Below, in pieces: positions 41,496 through 50,183 of a stretch of 64,000 nucleotides of DNA (position 1 is its first letter; every line of letters starts with the position of its first letter). The notes under the pieces are model-generated. The model did no database searches and was not told the DNA's origin. It saw nothing but the letters and a program-made list of their open reading frames with translations. Both the position numbers and the translations under genes were made by a program. The stretch is from CAIVAT01 sp964455285. GTDB taxonomy: Bacteria > Bacteroidota > Bacteroidia > Bacteroidales > FEN-979. The stretch lies in NCBI GenBank assembly GCA_964455285.1, contig CAYVVG010000005.1, positions 1 to 64,000 on the forward strand, written 5' to 3'.

Positions 41496-42251
41496 TCAGG
41501 CGATCTCTTCATTTTTTTCCGTTCCGGACTCTTCCCGGGCGGAATGACGGTGATGGCGGTGTGCCGAACCGTGGGGGGCGGTGCGCGAGAGGTAAAAGAT
41601 CGCGGGGAATCCCGCGGCCACCAGGGCGATGGCTCCGGCTGCGAGCGCCGCGTCGCGCGGGCTCCAGCCACCGGTTTGGGCCCACCAGGCGGTCAGGTAG
41701 GCCAGGGCCCAGAAAACCAGGAGGAAAAGATGGAAATAGAAGAGCAGTTTGACGATGATGAGATAGGGTTTTTTGATGAACCATTTCCGTCCCATGTGGT
41801 GGTAAAGTCTGTTAAATGCGCGGTAATAGGTCCAAACGAGAAACGCCAGGATCGTCATCAGGGTGGTTCCGGCCAGAAACAGGTGTGTGTCGGAAGGAGC
41901 CGTGCCCGACAGCACCACGCCCAGGTATTGCTGGATCCATAGCCATACACAAAGAAAAGACATGGAGAAAAGGCTGATGCCGGCAACCACGATGCCGGGC
42001 TTGAAATGCCAGAGGCGGGAAACCGACAGGATGACGAGGCCCAGGCCTCCGATGGCGGGAGGAAGCAGGGGCGATTGCAGCAATTTCACTGCGACGAGCA
42101 GGAGCAGAACACCCGTGAAGTACCATACCGGTTCGGGAATCCTGCGGGTGGGGGTCCTGTTGCGGTTTTGTTGGTTGTTGCCCCTTTGGGTGCGGACATG
42201 GTGGGAACGGTTGTGTGAATGCCGGTGGCCGGAGTGGGCAGTGGGTGACAT
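41496..42251 (-). CDS. Multi-spanning membrane protein of unknown function with His-rich ends
   Basis: A 251-residue protein I do not recognise. The N-terminal 38 residues are His/Arg/Asn-rich (HSGHRHSHNRSHH) and the C-terminal tail repeats the pattern (GSAHRHHRHSAREE). In between are about six or seven hydrophobic helices (VWYFTGVLLLLVAVKLL, IVVAGISLFSMSFLCVWLW, LFLAGTTLMTILAFLVWTYY, LIIVKLLFYFHLFLLVFWAL, AALAAGAIALVAAGFPAIFYL). It is the last gene of the operon that begins with the M23 peptidase, 13 bp after the coiled-coil gene. The His-rich ends could bind metal ions; no catalytic motif is evident. Confidence 0.7.
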   Translation of the reverse strand: MSPTAHSGHRHSHNRSHHVRTQRGNNQQNRNRTPTRRIPEPVWYFTGVLLLLVAVKLLQSPLLPPAIGGLGLVILSVSRLWHFKPGIVVAGISLFSMSFLCVWLWIQQYLGVVLSGTAPSDTHLFLAGTTLMTILAFLVWTYYRAFNRLYHHMGRKWFIKKPYLIIVKLLFYFHLFLLVFWALAYLTAWWAQTGGWSPRDAALAAGAIALVAAGFPAIFYLSRTAPHGSAHRHHRHSAREESGTEKNEEIA

Positions 42252-42264
42252 ATCGGTCGTCGGT

Positions 42265-43269
42265 TTAGCTTTGTTGGTTATCAGGTTCTTCCAGCCGGAG
42301 CATGAGGGCGGATTTTCCGGCCTCCAGTTCGGCGATTTTTTTTCGCTTGTTGTCGAGGTCTGTTACGAGTGAACCGATGCGCGCCTGCATCGCGACCAGG
42401 ACTTCACGGCCCTTGCCGGCAGTCCTCAGGATTTCATGCTGATCGCGGAGTTCGTCGAGTTCGGCTGTTTCTTTTTCGATCGACTGTTGCAGCCGGAAAA
42501 TGTCGGCTTCGAAGCCCGACAGCGTATATTGCATTTTAACGGCCCAGTTCTTCTTTTTATTGCGGAAGAAGTCATCGACCCGCCGGTCGAGGATCTCATG
42601 GGCCGCCCGGAGCCGTGCATACAGTTCTTCGCGCTGTTCACGGATCATGCGAAGCCCTTTGAACTCGGTTTGGATCTTTTTGAGGAATTCCCGGGTCTCT
42701 TTGTATTCATGGGTCACTGCTGCCTGGGTGAAAACCTCGTCAACCATGGGTTTGAGGCGCAGATAATTACGCCTGGCCTCCGCTTCCATGGTCAGCCTTT
42801 CTTCCTCTCTTCTGCGTTTCACTGCTTCGAAGGCATCCTGGAGTTTGTGATAGAGTTCTTCGCGGTGATCATGGATCAGTTTCGCTTCTTTCAACCGTTG
42901 GCTGATCTCCAGCAGATAGTCCCAGGTTCCTTTCAGGTCTTCGCTGCCATCGACCCGTTGCATCGCTTCGGCGACCAGTGGTGCCAGTTCGTGGTAGTTT
43001 GCGGTTGCATCCTTTTCAAAGGCAAGCCGTTCCTTTTCCAGTTTCAGGTTTACTTCGAAAAAGGCTTCCTGGAGACGGGAGTAGAGTTCTTCACGCTGCT
43101 CATGCCGAAGCATCAGGCCCTTAAAATGCTGCTGAACCCCGATCAGGAAACCCTTGGCTTCGCGCGGATCGCTCGCAGAGCCGGCCTTTTCCAGGGCTTC
43201 TTCGAGCAACTCTTTAAGATCGTGATAGTTGCTCAGAGCGATCTCTTCCGACCAGGTTTCCTGTTCCAT
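42265..43269 (-). CDS. Coiled-coil protein with three DUF349-like repeats
   Basis: A 334-residue, highly charged helical protein. Three consecutive units of about 75-85 residues share the pattern [LIR]-x-x-H/E-x-REELY-x-[RK]-L-x-x-A-[FH]: HEQREELYSRLQEAFFEVN, HDHREELYHKLQDAFEAVK and REQREELYARLRAAHEILD, similar to DUF349 units. The final 90 residues form a continuous coiled coil (LQQSIEKETAELDELRDQHE). ATG at 43269 is chosen because the upstream frame runs into mrp. It is likely cytoplasmic and structural or regulatory; DUF349 proteins have been linked to nucleotides and ribosome-associated stress in other bacteria, but nothing here proves that. Confidence 0.75.
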   Translation of the reverse strand: MEQETWSEEIALSNYHDLKELLEEALEKAGSASDPREAKGFLIGVQQHFKGLMLRHEQREELYSRLQEAFFEVNLKLEKERLAFEKDATANYHELAPLVAEAMQRVDGSEDLKGTWDYLLEISQRLKEAKLIHDHREELYHKLQDAFEAVKRRREEERLTMEAEARRNYLRLKPMVDEVFTQAAVTHEYKETREFLKKIQTEFKGLRMIREQREELYARLRAAHEILDRRVDDFFRNKKKNWAVKMQYTLSGFEADIFRLQQSIEKETAELDELRDQHEILRTAGKGREVLVAMQARIGSLVTDLDNKRKKIAELEAGKSALMLRLEEPDNQQS

Positions 43270-43313
43270 GCCGGCAAAATTACAAAATCCGCGGGAGAAC
43301 CCTTCCGGGCGGT

Positions 43314-44408
43314 TCAGGCTTTTTCCCCTGAAAAGATCTCCCGGATGGAATTGCTGATGGCGATCTGTTGGGCGACCGACTCGGCCAGTTGCCGGAAAGC
43401 TTCCGATTCGGGGGAAGGACCGGATGCAGCAACAGGCAACCCTGTATCGCCCGATCCGGCGATGGCCGGTACGATCGGGATCGGCCCCAGCAGCGGGATA
43501 TTGAGTTCGGCGGCGAAGTTTCTGCACCCTCCTTCGCCGAAGATGAAGTATTTTTTATCCGGCATATCGGGAGGAACGAAATAGGCCATGTTTTCCACCA
43601 GGCCGAGGATCGGTATGTTGATCTTGTCGTTGCGGAACATGTCGGCAGCTTTGCGGACATCGGCGATCGAGACCTGCTGGGGCGTACTGACGATGATGGC
43701 TCCCGTGAGCGGGAAGTCCTGGATCAGCGTCAGAGGGATGTCGCCCGTGCCGGGAGGAAGGTCAATCACCAGGTAATCGAGTTCGCCCCACACGGCGTCG
43801 GTAAAGAGCTGGCGCAGGGCCATGGAGGCCATGGGGCCCCGCCAGATCAGTGCCTTTGACTGATCGACAAAAAAACCGATGGAGAGCACCCTGATCCCGA
43901 ATTTCTCGAAGGGATATACATAGGTCTTGCCCTCGCGGTCAAACCCGGTGGGCCTTTCATCGAGCATGCCGAACATCATCGGGATCGAGGGCCCGTAAAT
44001 ATCTGCGTCGATCAGTCCGACACGGGCGCCGGCCGAGGCAAGAGAGATCGCGAGGTTCACCGCGACGGTCGATTTTCCCACGCCGCCCTTGCCCGACCCG
44101 ACTGCGATGATGTTCTTCACCTCCTTCAGCATGGCATCGGTCTCTTTTCTTCGCGAGGTGACCTTCGAGGTCATGTTGATCGAGATTTCGAGTCCGGGAT
44201 CCACCCGCTGACGGATCGCGTCGATGCAGTCCTGGCGTATTTGATCCTTCAGGGGGCAGGCGGGCGTGGTCAGTACAACGTCGAACGACACCCGGTTGCC
44301 ATCGACCACGATGTTGGCGATCATGTTCAGCGACACAAGGTCCTTTTTCAGGTCGGGGTCGTTGACATGGCGGAGGGCTTCTTTGATTTTCTGGCTGTCT
44401 GTATTCAT
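43314..44408 (-). CDS. mrp: Mrp/NBP35-type P-loop ATPase, iron-sulfur cluster carrier
   Basis: A 364-residue protein thought to carry and transfer [4Fe-4S] clusters. Residues about 1-85 are a MIP18/DUF59 domain (IKEALRHVNDPDL, TTPACPLKDQI), followed by the ATPase with the deviant Walker A GSGKGGVGKSTVAVNLA (about 104-120), LIDADIYGPSIPMMFG, Walker B LDYLVIDLPPGTGD and VENMAYFVPPD. The usual C-x-x-C near the C-terminus of many Mrp proteins is not evident here; this region reads FVPPDMPDKKYFIFGEGG, so cluster ligands may differ. It follows the ATL gene by 12 bp in the operon. Confidence 0.92.
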   Translation of the reverse strand: MNTDSQKIKEALRHVNDPDLKKDLVSLNMIANIVVDGNRVSFDVVLTTPACPLKDQIRQDCIDAIRQRVDPGLEISINMTSKVTSRRKETDAMLKEVKNIIAVGSGKGGVGKSTVAVNLAISLASAGARVGLIDADIYGPSIPMMFGMLDERPTGFDREGKTYVYPFEKFGIRVLSIGFFVDQSKALIWRGPMASMALRQLFTDAVWGELDYLVIDLPPGTGDIPLTLIQDFPLTGAIIVSTPQQVSIADVRKAADMFRNDKINIPILGLVENMAYFVPPDMPDKKYFIFGEGGCRNFAAELNIPLLGPIPIVPAIAGSGDTGLPVAASGPSPESEAFRQLAESVAQQIAISNSIREIFSGEKA

Positions 44409-44420
44409 ACATGATATTTG

Positions 44421-44813
44421 TTAAACAAGTTCTTTCGCCGGATCCCAAAAGACCTGGCTGAAGTGCACAACCCGGTCGCCGGCCACTTCTATTCCTTCGT
44501 TTTCCAGCAGTTGTTGCATAAGACCCGGATGACCGAAATGGTGTTTTCCGGTGAGGAGTCCGTGGCGGTTGACCACCCGGTGGGCCGGCACTGCTTCCAA
44601 GGCATCCGGTGCGTTTGTCCTCCCGTTCGCCTGTCCGCCTGCGGTATGCGCTGCGTTCATCGCCCAGCCTACCATCCGGGCCGAGCCGCGGGTGCCGAGG
44701 TATCCGGCGATCGCCCCGTAGGAGGTCACCCGTCCGTACGGAACCAGCCGGACCACGGCATACACCTGCTCAAAAAAGGAGTCAGTATCCCGGGCGGAGT
44801 TTCGGGGCATCAC
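44421..44813 (-). CDS. Alkyltransferase-like (ATL/MGMT-family) protein without the active-site cysteine
   Basis: A 130-residue MGMT-family protein. The DNA-binding helices are present (GRVTSYGAIAGYLG and SARMVGWAMNAA, the second with the intercalating Arg), but the alkyl-acceptor motif PCHRV is PAHRV (residues 76-80). ATL proteins of this kind flip and flag O6-alkylguanine for excision repair instead of repairing it. A segment of about 15 residues (TAGGQANGRTNAPDA) is inserted before the PAHRV motif. Start codon overlaps the MerR stop (ATGA), so translation is coupled. Confidence 0.9.
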   Translation of the reverse strand: MMPRNSARDTDSFFEQVYAVVRLVPYGRVTSYGAIAGYLGTRGSARMVGWAMNAAHTAGGQANGRTNAPDALEAVPAHRVVNRHGLLTGKHHFGHPGLMQQLLENEGIEVAGDRVVHFSQVFWDPAKELV

Positions 44814-45145
44814 AACTGTGCCTTGATTTCGAGCAGATACCCGCGGATGCGGTTGAGGGCGTCGATGGTTTCCACTTTGTTGACCACATCTTCCTTGTTT
44901 TCACGCAGTTTGTCGCGAGCGCCCTGCAGGGTGAAACCGCGTTCCCTGACCAGGTGATAGATGATCCGGAGGTTTTCGAGGTCTTTCTGCGTGAAGAGCC
45001 GGTTGCCCTTTTTGTTTTTTGCTGGTTTCAGGATATCAAATTCCTTTTCCCAGTAGCGGATCAGGGAGGTGTTCACGTCGAACAGTTCGGCCACTTCGCC
45101 GATGGTATAGTACACTTTTTCGATCCTGGTCGTTTTCCTGAGCAT
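44810..45145 (-). CDS. MerR-family transcription regulator
   Basis: A 111-residue regulator with the MerR winged helix at the start (KVYYTIGEVAELFDVNTSLIRYWEKEF), the FTQKDLENLRIIYHLVRE region and a short coiled-coil end. There is no effector domain and no Cys cluster, so a metal-sensing role is unlikely. This compact form is common in Bacteroidota. It overlaps the ATL gene and follows the M23 gene by 11 bp. Confidence 0.9.
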   Translation of the reverse strand: MLRKTTRIEKVYYTIGEVAELFDVNTSLIRYWEKEFDILKPAKNKKGNRLFTQKDLENLRIIYHLVRERGFTLQGARDKLRENKEDVVNKVETIDALNRIRGYLLEIKAQL

Positions 45146-45156
45146 GGCGCGGGGTG

Positions 45157-46131
45157 CTAATCCATTGTCTGCGAAGGTCGTGCAGAGAGTTCCAGCATCA
45201 TCTGGAACTGTTCGGGGGTGATATCGTTGAAGAAGAAGTAGATCGGGTTCACGGGGACGCCGTTCTTGCGCACTTCGTAATGCAGGTGTGGGGAGGTGGA
45301 TTTGCCGGTGTTCCCGACGTACCCGATGATCTGTCCCCGGAGGATCTTCTGGCCGGGTTTGACGAAGATCCGTGAGAGGTGTGCATACACAGTCTGGTAG
45401 TTGTAGCCGTGGTCGATCCGGATCTCATTGCCGTATCCTCCCTGGACATCACGGCCGGCCGACAAAACCGTGCCATTTCCCGTTGCGTACACCTCGGTGC
45501 CGACGGAAGCGGAGAAATCCATACCCTCGTGGAATTTCCGGACTTTGTAGAAAGGATCCATGCGCGATCCGAAATAGGATCCGACCCGTTTCAGGTCCTT
45601 GTTGTTCACCGGCTGGATGGCCGGGATCGAAACCAGCATCTTCTCCTTGTTCTTGGCCAGTTCAAACACATCGTCGAATGATTTCGACTGCACGTAAAGC
45701 TTTCCCAGGATCTGGTCCATCTTTTTCTCGGTTTCGGTCATCAGATCCGAATTCGAATACCCTTTCAGTGCTTCATAACGGTCGATCCCCCCGATGCCTG
45801 CGGAGCGGACCGCGTTGGGGATTGGTTCGGCTTCGAAGATCACCCGGTAAATATTGTCGTCGCGGTCCTGCAGGTCGGCCAGGATGTGCGTCACCTTGTC
45901 CAGCTGGTCATTGAGGATCTGGTACTGGAGTTTCATCTGGTCGATTTCGCGCTTCTGTGCCTTTTCTTTCGGCGAGTCGACCAGATTGTAAGCAACCACG
46001 AGCACCACGGCAGCAAAAACTATCCCTGTGGAGAGGTGGGAAAAAAAGTAGAGCAGCCGTTTCCGCATGGTGGTGTGGACCCGGTCGAACGTGAGCGATT
46101 TCTTATTGAATTTGTATTTTACCTTGCTCAT
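45157..46131 (-). CDS. Membrane-anchored M23 (LytM) metallopeptidase
   Basis: A 324-residue protein with a basic cytoplasmic start, one transmembrane helix (about 35-50, TGIVFAAVVLVVAYNL), a coiled coil (about 57-90) and a C-terminal peptidase M23 domain (about 195-300). Zinc ligands are complete: H201-x3-D205 in HEGMD and the H-x-H at 282-284 (SPHLHYEV), with His251 as the catalytic helper. It should cut peptidoglycan cross-links in the periplasm, in elongation or division. First gene of a six-gene minus-strand operon; its promoter overlaps the divergent alaS promoter. Confidence 0.93.
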   Translation of the reverse strand: MSKVKYKFNKKSLTFDRVHTTMRKRLLYFFSHLSTGIVFAAVVLVVAYNLVDSPKEKAQKREIDQMKLQYQILNDQLDKVTHILADLQDRDDNIYRVIFEAEPIPNAVRSAGIGGIDRYEALKGYSNSDLMTETEKKMDQILGKLYVQSKSFDDVFELAKNKEKMLVSIPAIQPVNNKDLKRVGSYFGSRMDPFYKVRKFHEGMDFSASVGTEVYATGNGTVLSAGRDVQGGYGNEIRIDHGYNYQTVYAHLSRIFVKPGQKILRGQIIGYVGNTGKSTSPHLHYEVRKNGVPVNPIYFFFNDITPEQFQMMLELSARPSQTMD

Positions 46132-46177
46132 CGACAGGTAAATAAGGATTTCTTCAAAAGAAGCGTTGTAACAGCTA

Positions 46178-46185
46178 CAAAATTA
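46178..46185 (-). promoter_or_regulatory. -7 box of the M23 operon
   Basis: TAATTTTG on the minus strand, 46 bp before the ATG at 46131, lying back to back with the alaS box. Confidence 0.5.
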
Positions 46186-46195
46186 AGTAAATAAT

Positions 46196-46203
46196 TAACT
46201 TTG
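46196..46203 (+). promoter_or_regulatory. -7 box of alaS
   Basis: TAACTTTG fits TAnnTTTG, 60 bp before the alaS ATG; the divergent M23 box starts 10 bp to the left. Confidence 0.5.
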
Positions 46204-46263
46204 CACCCGCTTCGAAAGTTGAAATTTGTTAAAGATTGTTAATGACCTGTTAATCCCCCGAAC

Positions 46264-48915
46264 ATGAATAATTCCGATATCCGCCAGGCCTTTCTCGATT
46301 TTTTCCGGTCGAAGGAACATGCCATCGTTCCTTCGGCCCCAATGGTGGTCAAGAACGATCCCACCCTGATGTTCACCAATGCCGGCATGAACCAGTTCAA
46401 GGACATCTTTCTGGGTAACCGGCAGGCACGGCACCCCCGCGTCGCCGACACGCAGAAGTGCCTTCGGGTGTCGGGAAAGCACAACGACCTCGAGGAGGTC
46501 GGGCACGACACGTACCACCACACCATGTTCGAGATGCTGGGGAACTGGTCGTTCGGCGATTATTTCAAAAAGGAAGCGATCGACTGGGCGTGGGAGTTTC
46601 TCACAGAGGTTGTAAAAATCGACAAGGAGAAATTATATGTGACGGTCTTCGAGGGGGATGAAAAAGAGGGTCTATCGCCTGACCATGAGGCGTTTGCATT
46701 CTGGAAGGAGCACCTTCCGGCCGACAGGATCCTGTTCGGGTCGAAGAAGGATAATTTCTGGGAGATGGGCGATCACGGTCCCTGCGGTCCGTGTTCGGAG
46801 ATCCATGCCGACATCCGCGAGGAGGAGGAGCAAAAGCGGGTACCCGGGCGCGACCTGGTGAACCGGGGCGATCCGCATGTGATCGAGATTTGGAACCTGG
46901 TTTTCATCCAGTACAACCGCAGGACCGACGGGCAGCTGGTCGAGCTTCCTGCCAGGCATGTTGACACGGGGATGGGCTTCGAGCGGCTGTGCATGGTGTT
47001 GCAGAACAAGCGGTCGAACTACGACACCGACATTTTCCAGCCCATCATCCAGGTGATCGCCAGGCAGGCGGAAAAGCCTTATGGTGACGATCCGCGCGCC
47101 GATGTGGCCATGCGCGTCATCGGCGACCATCTCCGGGCCATTGTTTTTGCGATCGCCGACGGTCAGCTCCCGTCGAATGTCAAGGCCGGATATGTGATCC
47201 GACGTATCCTGCGCAGGGCGGTCAGGTACGGCTACGTCTTCCTGGGTTTCAGGGAACCGTTCCTGCACACCCTGGTCGGAACGCTGAACGAGCAGATGGG
47301 GCATGTGTTTCCCGAGATATCTGCTCAAAAAGATCTTATTATCAATGTAATACGTGAGGAGGAGAACTCCTTCCTGCGGACTCTTTCAACGGGTATTCAA
47401 CGGTTCATCCACTATATTGAAGCATCACCGGCGGAGGATCGTCACGCGTCACGTGTCACGCGTCAAAATGTTATCGACGGTGCATTTGCTTTCGAGTTAT
47501 TCGACACTTACGGCTTTCCCATCGACCTGACCCAGCTGATGGCGCGGGAGGTCGGGTGGAGCGTTGATATGGAGGGTTTTCATGGCGGCCTGGAGGCGCA
47601 AAAAACCCGTTCGCGGCAGGATGCCGCAGTCAGCGCCGGCGACTGGGTGGTACTCGACGCCGTGGCGGGGATCCCGGAGTTTGTCGGTTATGACCGACTG
47701 GAGGAGGAGACCCACATTTCGAAATACCGGAAGGTAACCGTCAAGGGAGAGACCCGTTACCAAATCGTGCTGGTCCGGACTCCTTTTTATGCCGAGTCGG
47801 GAGGACAGGCCGGGGATTCGGGGATCCTGCTGGCGGGAAGCGAATCTATCGCAGTGACCGGGACCGAAAAAGAGAACGAACTCATCGTGCACCATACCGA
47901 TCGCCTGCCTGCCGACCCTTCGGGGCCGGTGAGAGCGGTGGTGGATGCCTCGAAGCGGACGGCCACGGCCAACAACCATTCGGCGACCCATTTGTTGCAT
48001 GCGGCCCTGCGAAGGGTGCTCGGGACTCATGTGGAGCAGAAAGGTTCGTTGGTGGACGACAGCCGGTTGCGTTTTGATTTTACGCATTTTGCGAAGATGA
48101 CACCCGGGGAGATCCGCCAGGTGGAGCGCATGGTCAATGCGCGCATCCGCGAGAACATCCGGTTGGAGGAAACCCGCGATGTGCCCCTGGAGCAGGCCAC
48201 TGCGATGGGGGCGATGGCCCTGTTCGGAGAAAAGTACGGGGAACGGGTGAGGGTGATCACCTTTGATCCTCATTATTCCGTGGAATTATGCGGGGGCACC
48301 CATGTTGCCTACACCGGTCAGATCGGACTGTTCAAGATCGTGTCGGAAGGGGCGATTGCCGCGGGGATCCGGCGTATCGAGGCCATCACTGCCGGGAAGG
48401 CGGAGGAATACTGGCAATCGAGGGAGCTCCTGCTGGAGGAGATCAGTGAAATGCTGAAGAATCCCCGGGAGATCATCAAGGGACTCGGCAACCTGATCCA
48501 CGAGAACCAGGAGTTGAGGAAACAGGTTGCCGAGCTTGGAAAGCTGAAGACAAGGCAAAGGGTGGAGCAGATGATCTCGCAGGTCCGCCCGGTGAACGGT
48601 CTGCGCTTTCTGGCTGCCCGGGTGGACCTGAATGCCGAAGAGACCAAAAATCTCGCCTATGAGCTGCAGGCTGTCGTTCCCGACCTTTTCCTGGTATTGG
48701 CGGGAGAGAGCGAAGGAAAGGCCCTGCTGACGGTGATGGTTGCCGAAAACCTTATCCGGGACCGGGGGATGCATGCCGGCAACATCATCCGCGAACTGGC
48801 GAGGGAGATCCGGGGCGGGGGAGGCGGACAACCGCATATCGCTACGGCAGGGGGGAAGGATCCGTCGGGAATCCCTGCCGCGCTTGAAAAGGCCGCGGGT
48901 TTTATTCCTGCCTAA
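46264..48915 (+). CDS. alaS: Alanyl-tRNA synthetase
   Basis: A complete 883-residue AlaRS that charges tRNA-Ala and edits Ser/Gly mischarging. The class II core begins IRQAFLDFFRSKEHAIVPSAP and has TNAGMNQFKDIFLG; the editing domain zinc motifs are NHSATHLLHAALR (near 571) and ELCGGTHV (near 673); the C-Ala domain ends GGGGGQPHIATAGGKDPSGI. Between the class II core and the IDGAFAFELFDTYGFPIDL segment lies a short loop (residues about 391-401, EDRHASRVTRQ) coded by tandem GTCACG repeats, which is unusual in this conserved gene. ATG at 46264 is well placed after its promoter. Confidence 0.97.
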   Translation: MNNSDIRQAFLDFFRSKEHAIVPSAPMVVKNDPTLMFTNAGMNQFKDIFLGNRQARHPRVADTQKCLRVSGKHNDLEEVGHDTYHHTMFEMLGNWSFGDYFKKEAIDWAWEFLTEVVKIDKEKLYVTVFEGDEKEGLSPDHEAFAFWKEHLPADRILFGSKKDNFWEMGDHGPCGPCSEIHADIREEEEQKRVPGRDLVNRGDPHVIEIWNLVFIQYNRRTDGQLVELPARHVDTGMGFERLCMVLQNKRSNYDTDIFQPIIQVIARQAEKPYGDDPRADVAMRVIGDHLRAIVFAIADGQLPSNVKAGYVIRRILRRAVRYGYVFLGFREPFLHTLVGTLNEQMGHVFPEISAQKDLIINVIREEENSFLRTLSTGIQRFIHYIEASPAEDRHASRVTRQNVIDGAFAFELFDTYGFPIDLTQLMAREVGWSVDMEGFHGGLEAQKTRSRQDAAVSAGDWVVLDAVAGIPEFVGYDRLEEETHISKYRKVTVKGETRYQIVLVRTPFYAESGGQAGDSGILLAGSESIAVTGTEKENELIVHHTDRLPADPSGPVRAVVDASKRTATANNHSATHLLHAALRRVLGTHVEQKGSLVDDSRLRFDFTHFAKMTPGEIRQVERMVNARIRENIRLEETRDVPLEQATAMGAMALFGEKYGERVRVITFDPHYSVELCGGTHVAYTGQIGLFKIVSEGAIAAGIRRIEAITAGKAEEYWQSRELLLEEISEMLKNPREIIKGLGNLIHENQELRKQVAELGKLKTRQRVEQMISQVRPVNGLRFLAARVDLNAEETKNLAYELQAVVPDLFLVLAGESEGKALLTVMVAENLIRDRGMHAGNIIRELAREIRGGGGGQPHIATAGGKDPSGIPAALEKAAGFIPA
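47440..47465. repeat. GTCACG tandem repeat inside alaS
   Basis: Imperfect head-to-tail copies of CGTCACG, in frame, encoding an Arg/Val/Thr-rich loop. The same repeat style is otherwise seen between genes. Confidence 0.75.
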
Positions 48916-48943
48916 GCCCTGGCTCTCCTTTGTCAGGAATTTA

Positions 48944-48951
48944 TATCTTTG
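48944..48951 (+). promoter_or_regulatory. -7 box of the RicT-gldH-PBP1A-mutS2 operon
   Basis: TATCTTTG, 17 bp before the ATG at 48969, right after the alaS stop codon. Confidence 0.55.
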
Positions 48952-48968
48952 CAGGTTCAACGGCAGAC

Positions 48969-50159
48969 ATGGAAAACAAGGAAAATATACCGGTCGCACC
49001 CGAGGAGATTCCGCAGCAGGGCGTCGCCGGGGAGGAGGAGGAGGAATTTCAGTTTCGCCTGATGCAGCGCCCCGACAACCCGTTTCTGAGCCGGGGATGC
49101 TGTCACTCACCCCGCCTCTTTCAGCGGCATGAAGAGGTTTTTCAGCACCGGTGCAGCAAGCTCGATACCTTCGACTGGCTCAGCGATGTTCCGGCAGTAC
49201 CCGGAAAGTCGCCGACAGACATCGTGGAGGTCCGGTTCAAGAACAGCCGCAAGGATTTCTTTCGGACTCCCCCGGAGCTGGAGCTCGTGGTCGGCGATAT
49301 TGTAGCCGTGGAGGCGTCTCCCGGGCATGATATCGGGATCGTTAGCATGGCCGGCGAGATCGTTCGCTTCCATTTTCAGCGAAACCGGCTGGATCCCTCG
49401 TCGGAGGAAATCAAGAAAGTTTACCGGAAGGCCCGTGTTACCGATATCGACAAGTGGATCTTCTCGGTCGAACAGGAGACCTCCACGATGTTCCGTGCGC
49501 GAACGATTGCGGAACGCATCGGGCTGACAATGAAGATCAACGACGTGGAGATCCAGGGCGACGGGACCAAGGCCATATTTTACTACACCGCCGACGACCG
49601 TGTCGATTTTCGTGAACTGATCAAGTTGCTCGCCGAAGAGTTCAAGGTGCGCATCGAAATGAGGCAGATCGGAGCGAGGCAGGAGGCGAGCCGGTTGGGC
49701 GGCATCGGGTCGTGCGGAAGGGAATTATGTTGTGCTACCTGGATGGACGATTTCCGTTCGGTGACCACCAATGCTGCCCGTGTTCAGCAACTTTCGCTGA
49801 ATCCGCAGAAACTGGCCGGGCAGTGCGGCAAGCTCAAATGCTGCCTCAATTACGAATACGATACTTACGTCGATGCACTCAAAGAGATCCCCGACACGGG
49901 GATCAGGCTGAAGCTGAAGAAGGGGGAGGCCGTGCATCAAAAGACCGATATTTTCCAGAAGCTTCTCTGGTACTCCTATGCCGATGATCCCGGGAACATG
50001 ATCGCGATTCCGGCGGAGCAGGCCAGATTCATCATTGGGGAAAACAAAAAGGGCATCCTGCCTGAGAAGCTGGAGGATTTCTCGCTAAAAATTGAGACCA
50101 AGCAGGATCATGAGAACATCCCGCTGCACGACGACCTGACACGCTTTGATAACCTGTAA
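48969..50159 (+). CDS. PSP1-domain protein, RicT/YaaT-like
   Basis: A 396-residue cytoplasmic protein. After an acidic N-terminus (about 1-30) comes a Cys-rich stretch (GCCHSPRL) and the PSP1 region (IVEVRFKNSRKDFF to LCCATWMDDF). The conserved cysteines GSCGRELCCATW and QCGKLKCCLNYEYD match those that bind [4Fe-4S] clusters in Bacillus RicT, part of an RNA-maturation complex. In Bacteroidota this gene usually precedes gldH, as here (24-bp gap). ATG at 48969 gives MENKENIPVAPEE; an ATG 39 bp upstream overlaps the promoter and is rejected. Confidence 0.88.
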   Translation: MENKENIPVAPEEIPQQGVAGEEEEEFQFRLMQRPDNPFLSRGCCHSPRLFQRHEEVFQHRCSKLDTFDWLSDVPAVPGKSPTDIVEVRFKNSRKDFFRTPPELELVVGDIVAVEASPGHDIGIVSMAGEIVRFHFQRNRLDPSSEEIKKVYRKARVTDIDKWIFSVEQETSTMFRARTIAERIGLTMKINDVEIQGDGTKAIFYYTADDRVDFRELIKLLAEEFKVRIEMRQIGARQEASRLGGIGSCGRELCCATWMDDFRSVTTNAARVQQLSLNPQKLAGQCGKLKCCLNYEYDTYVDALKEIPDTGIRLKLKKGEAVHQKTDIFQKLLWYSYADDPGNMIAIPAEQARFIIGENKKGILPEKLEDFSLKIETKQDHENIPLHDDLTRFDNL

Positions 50160-50183
50160 CTTCGCCCATTCCGCGTGCGAACC

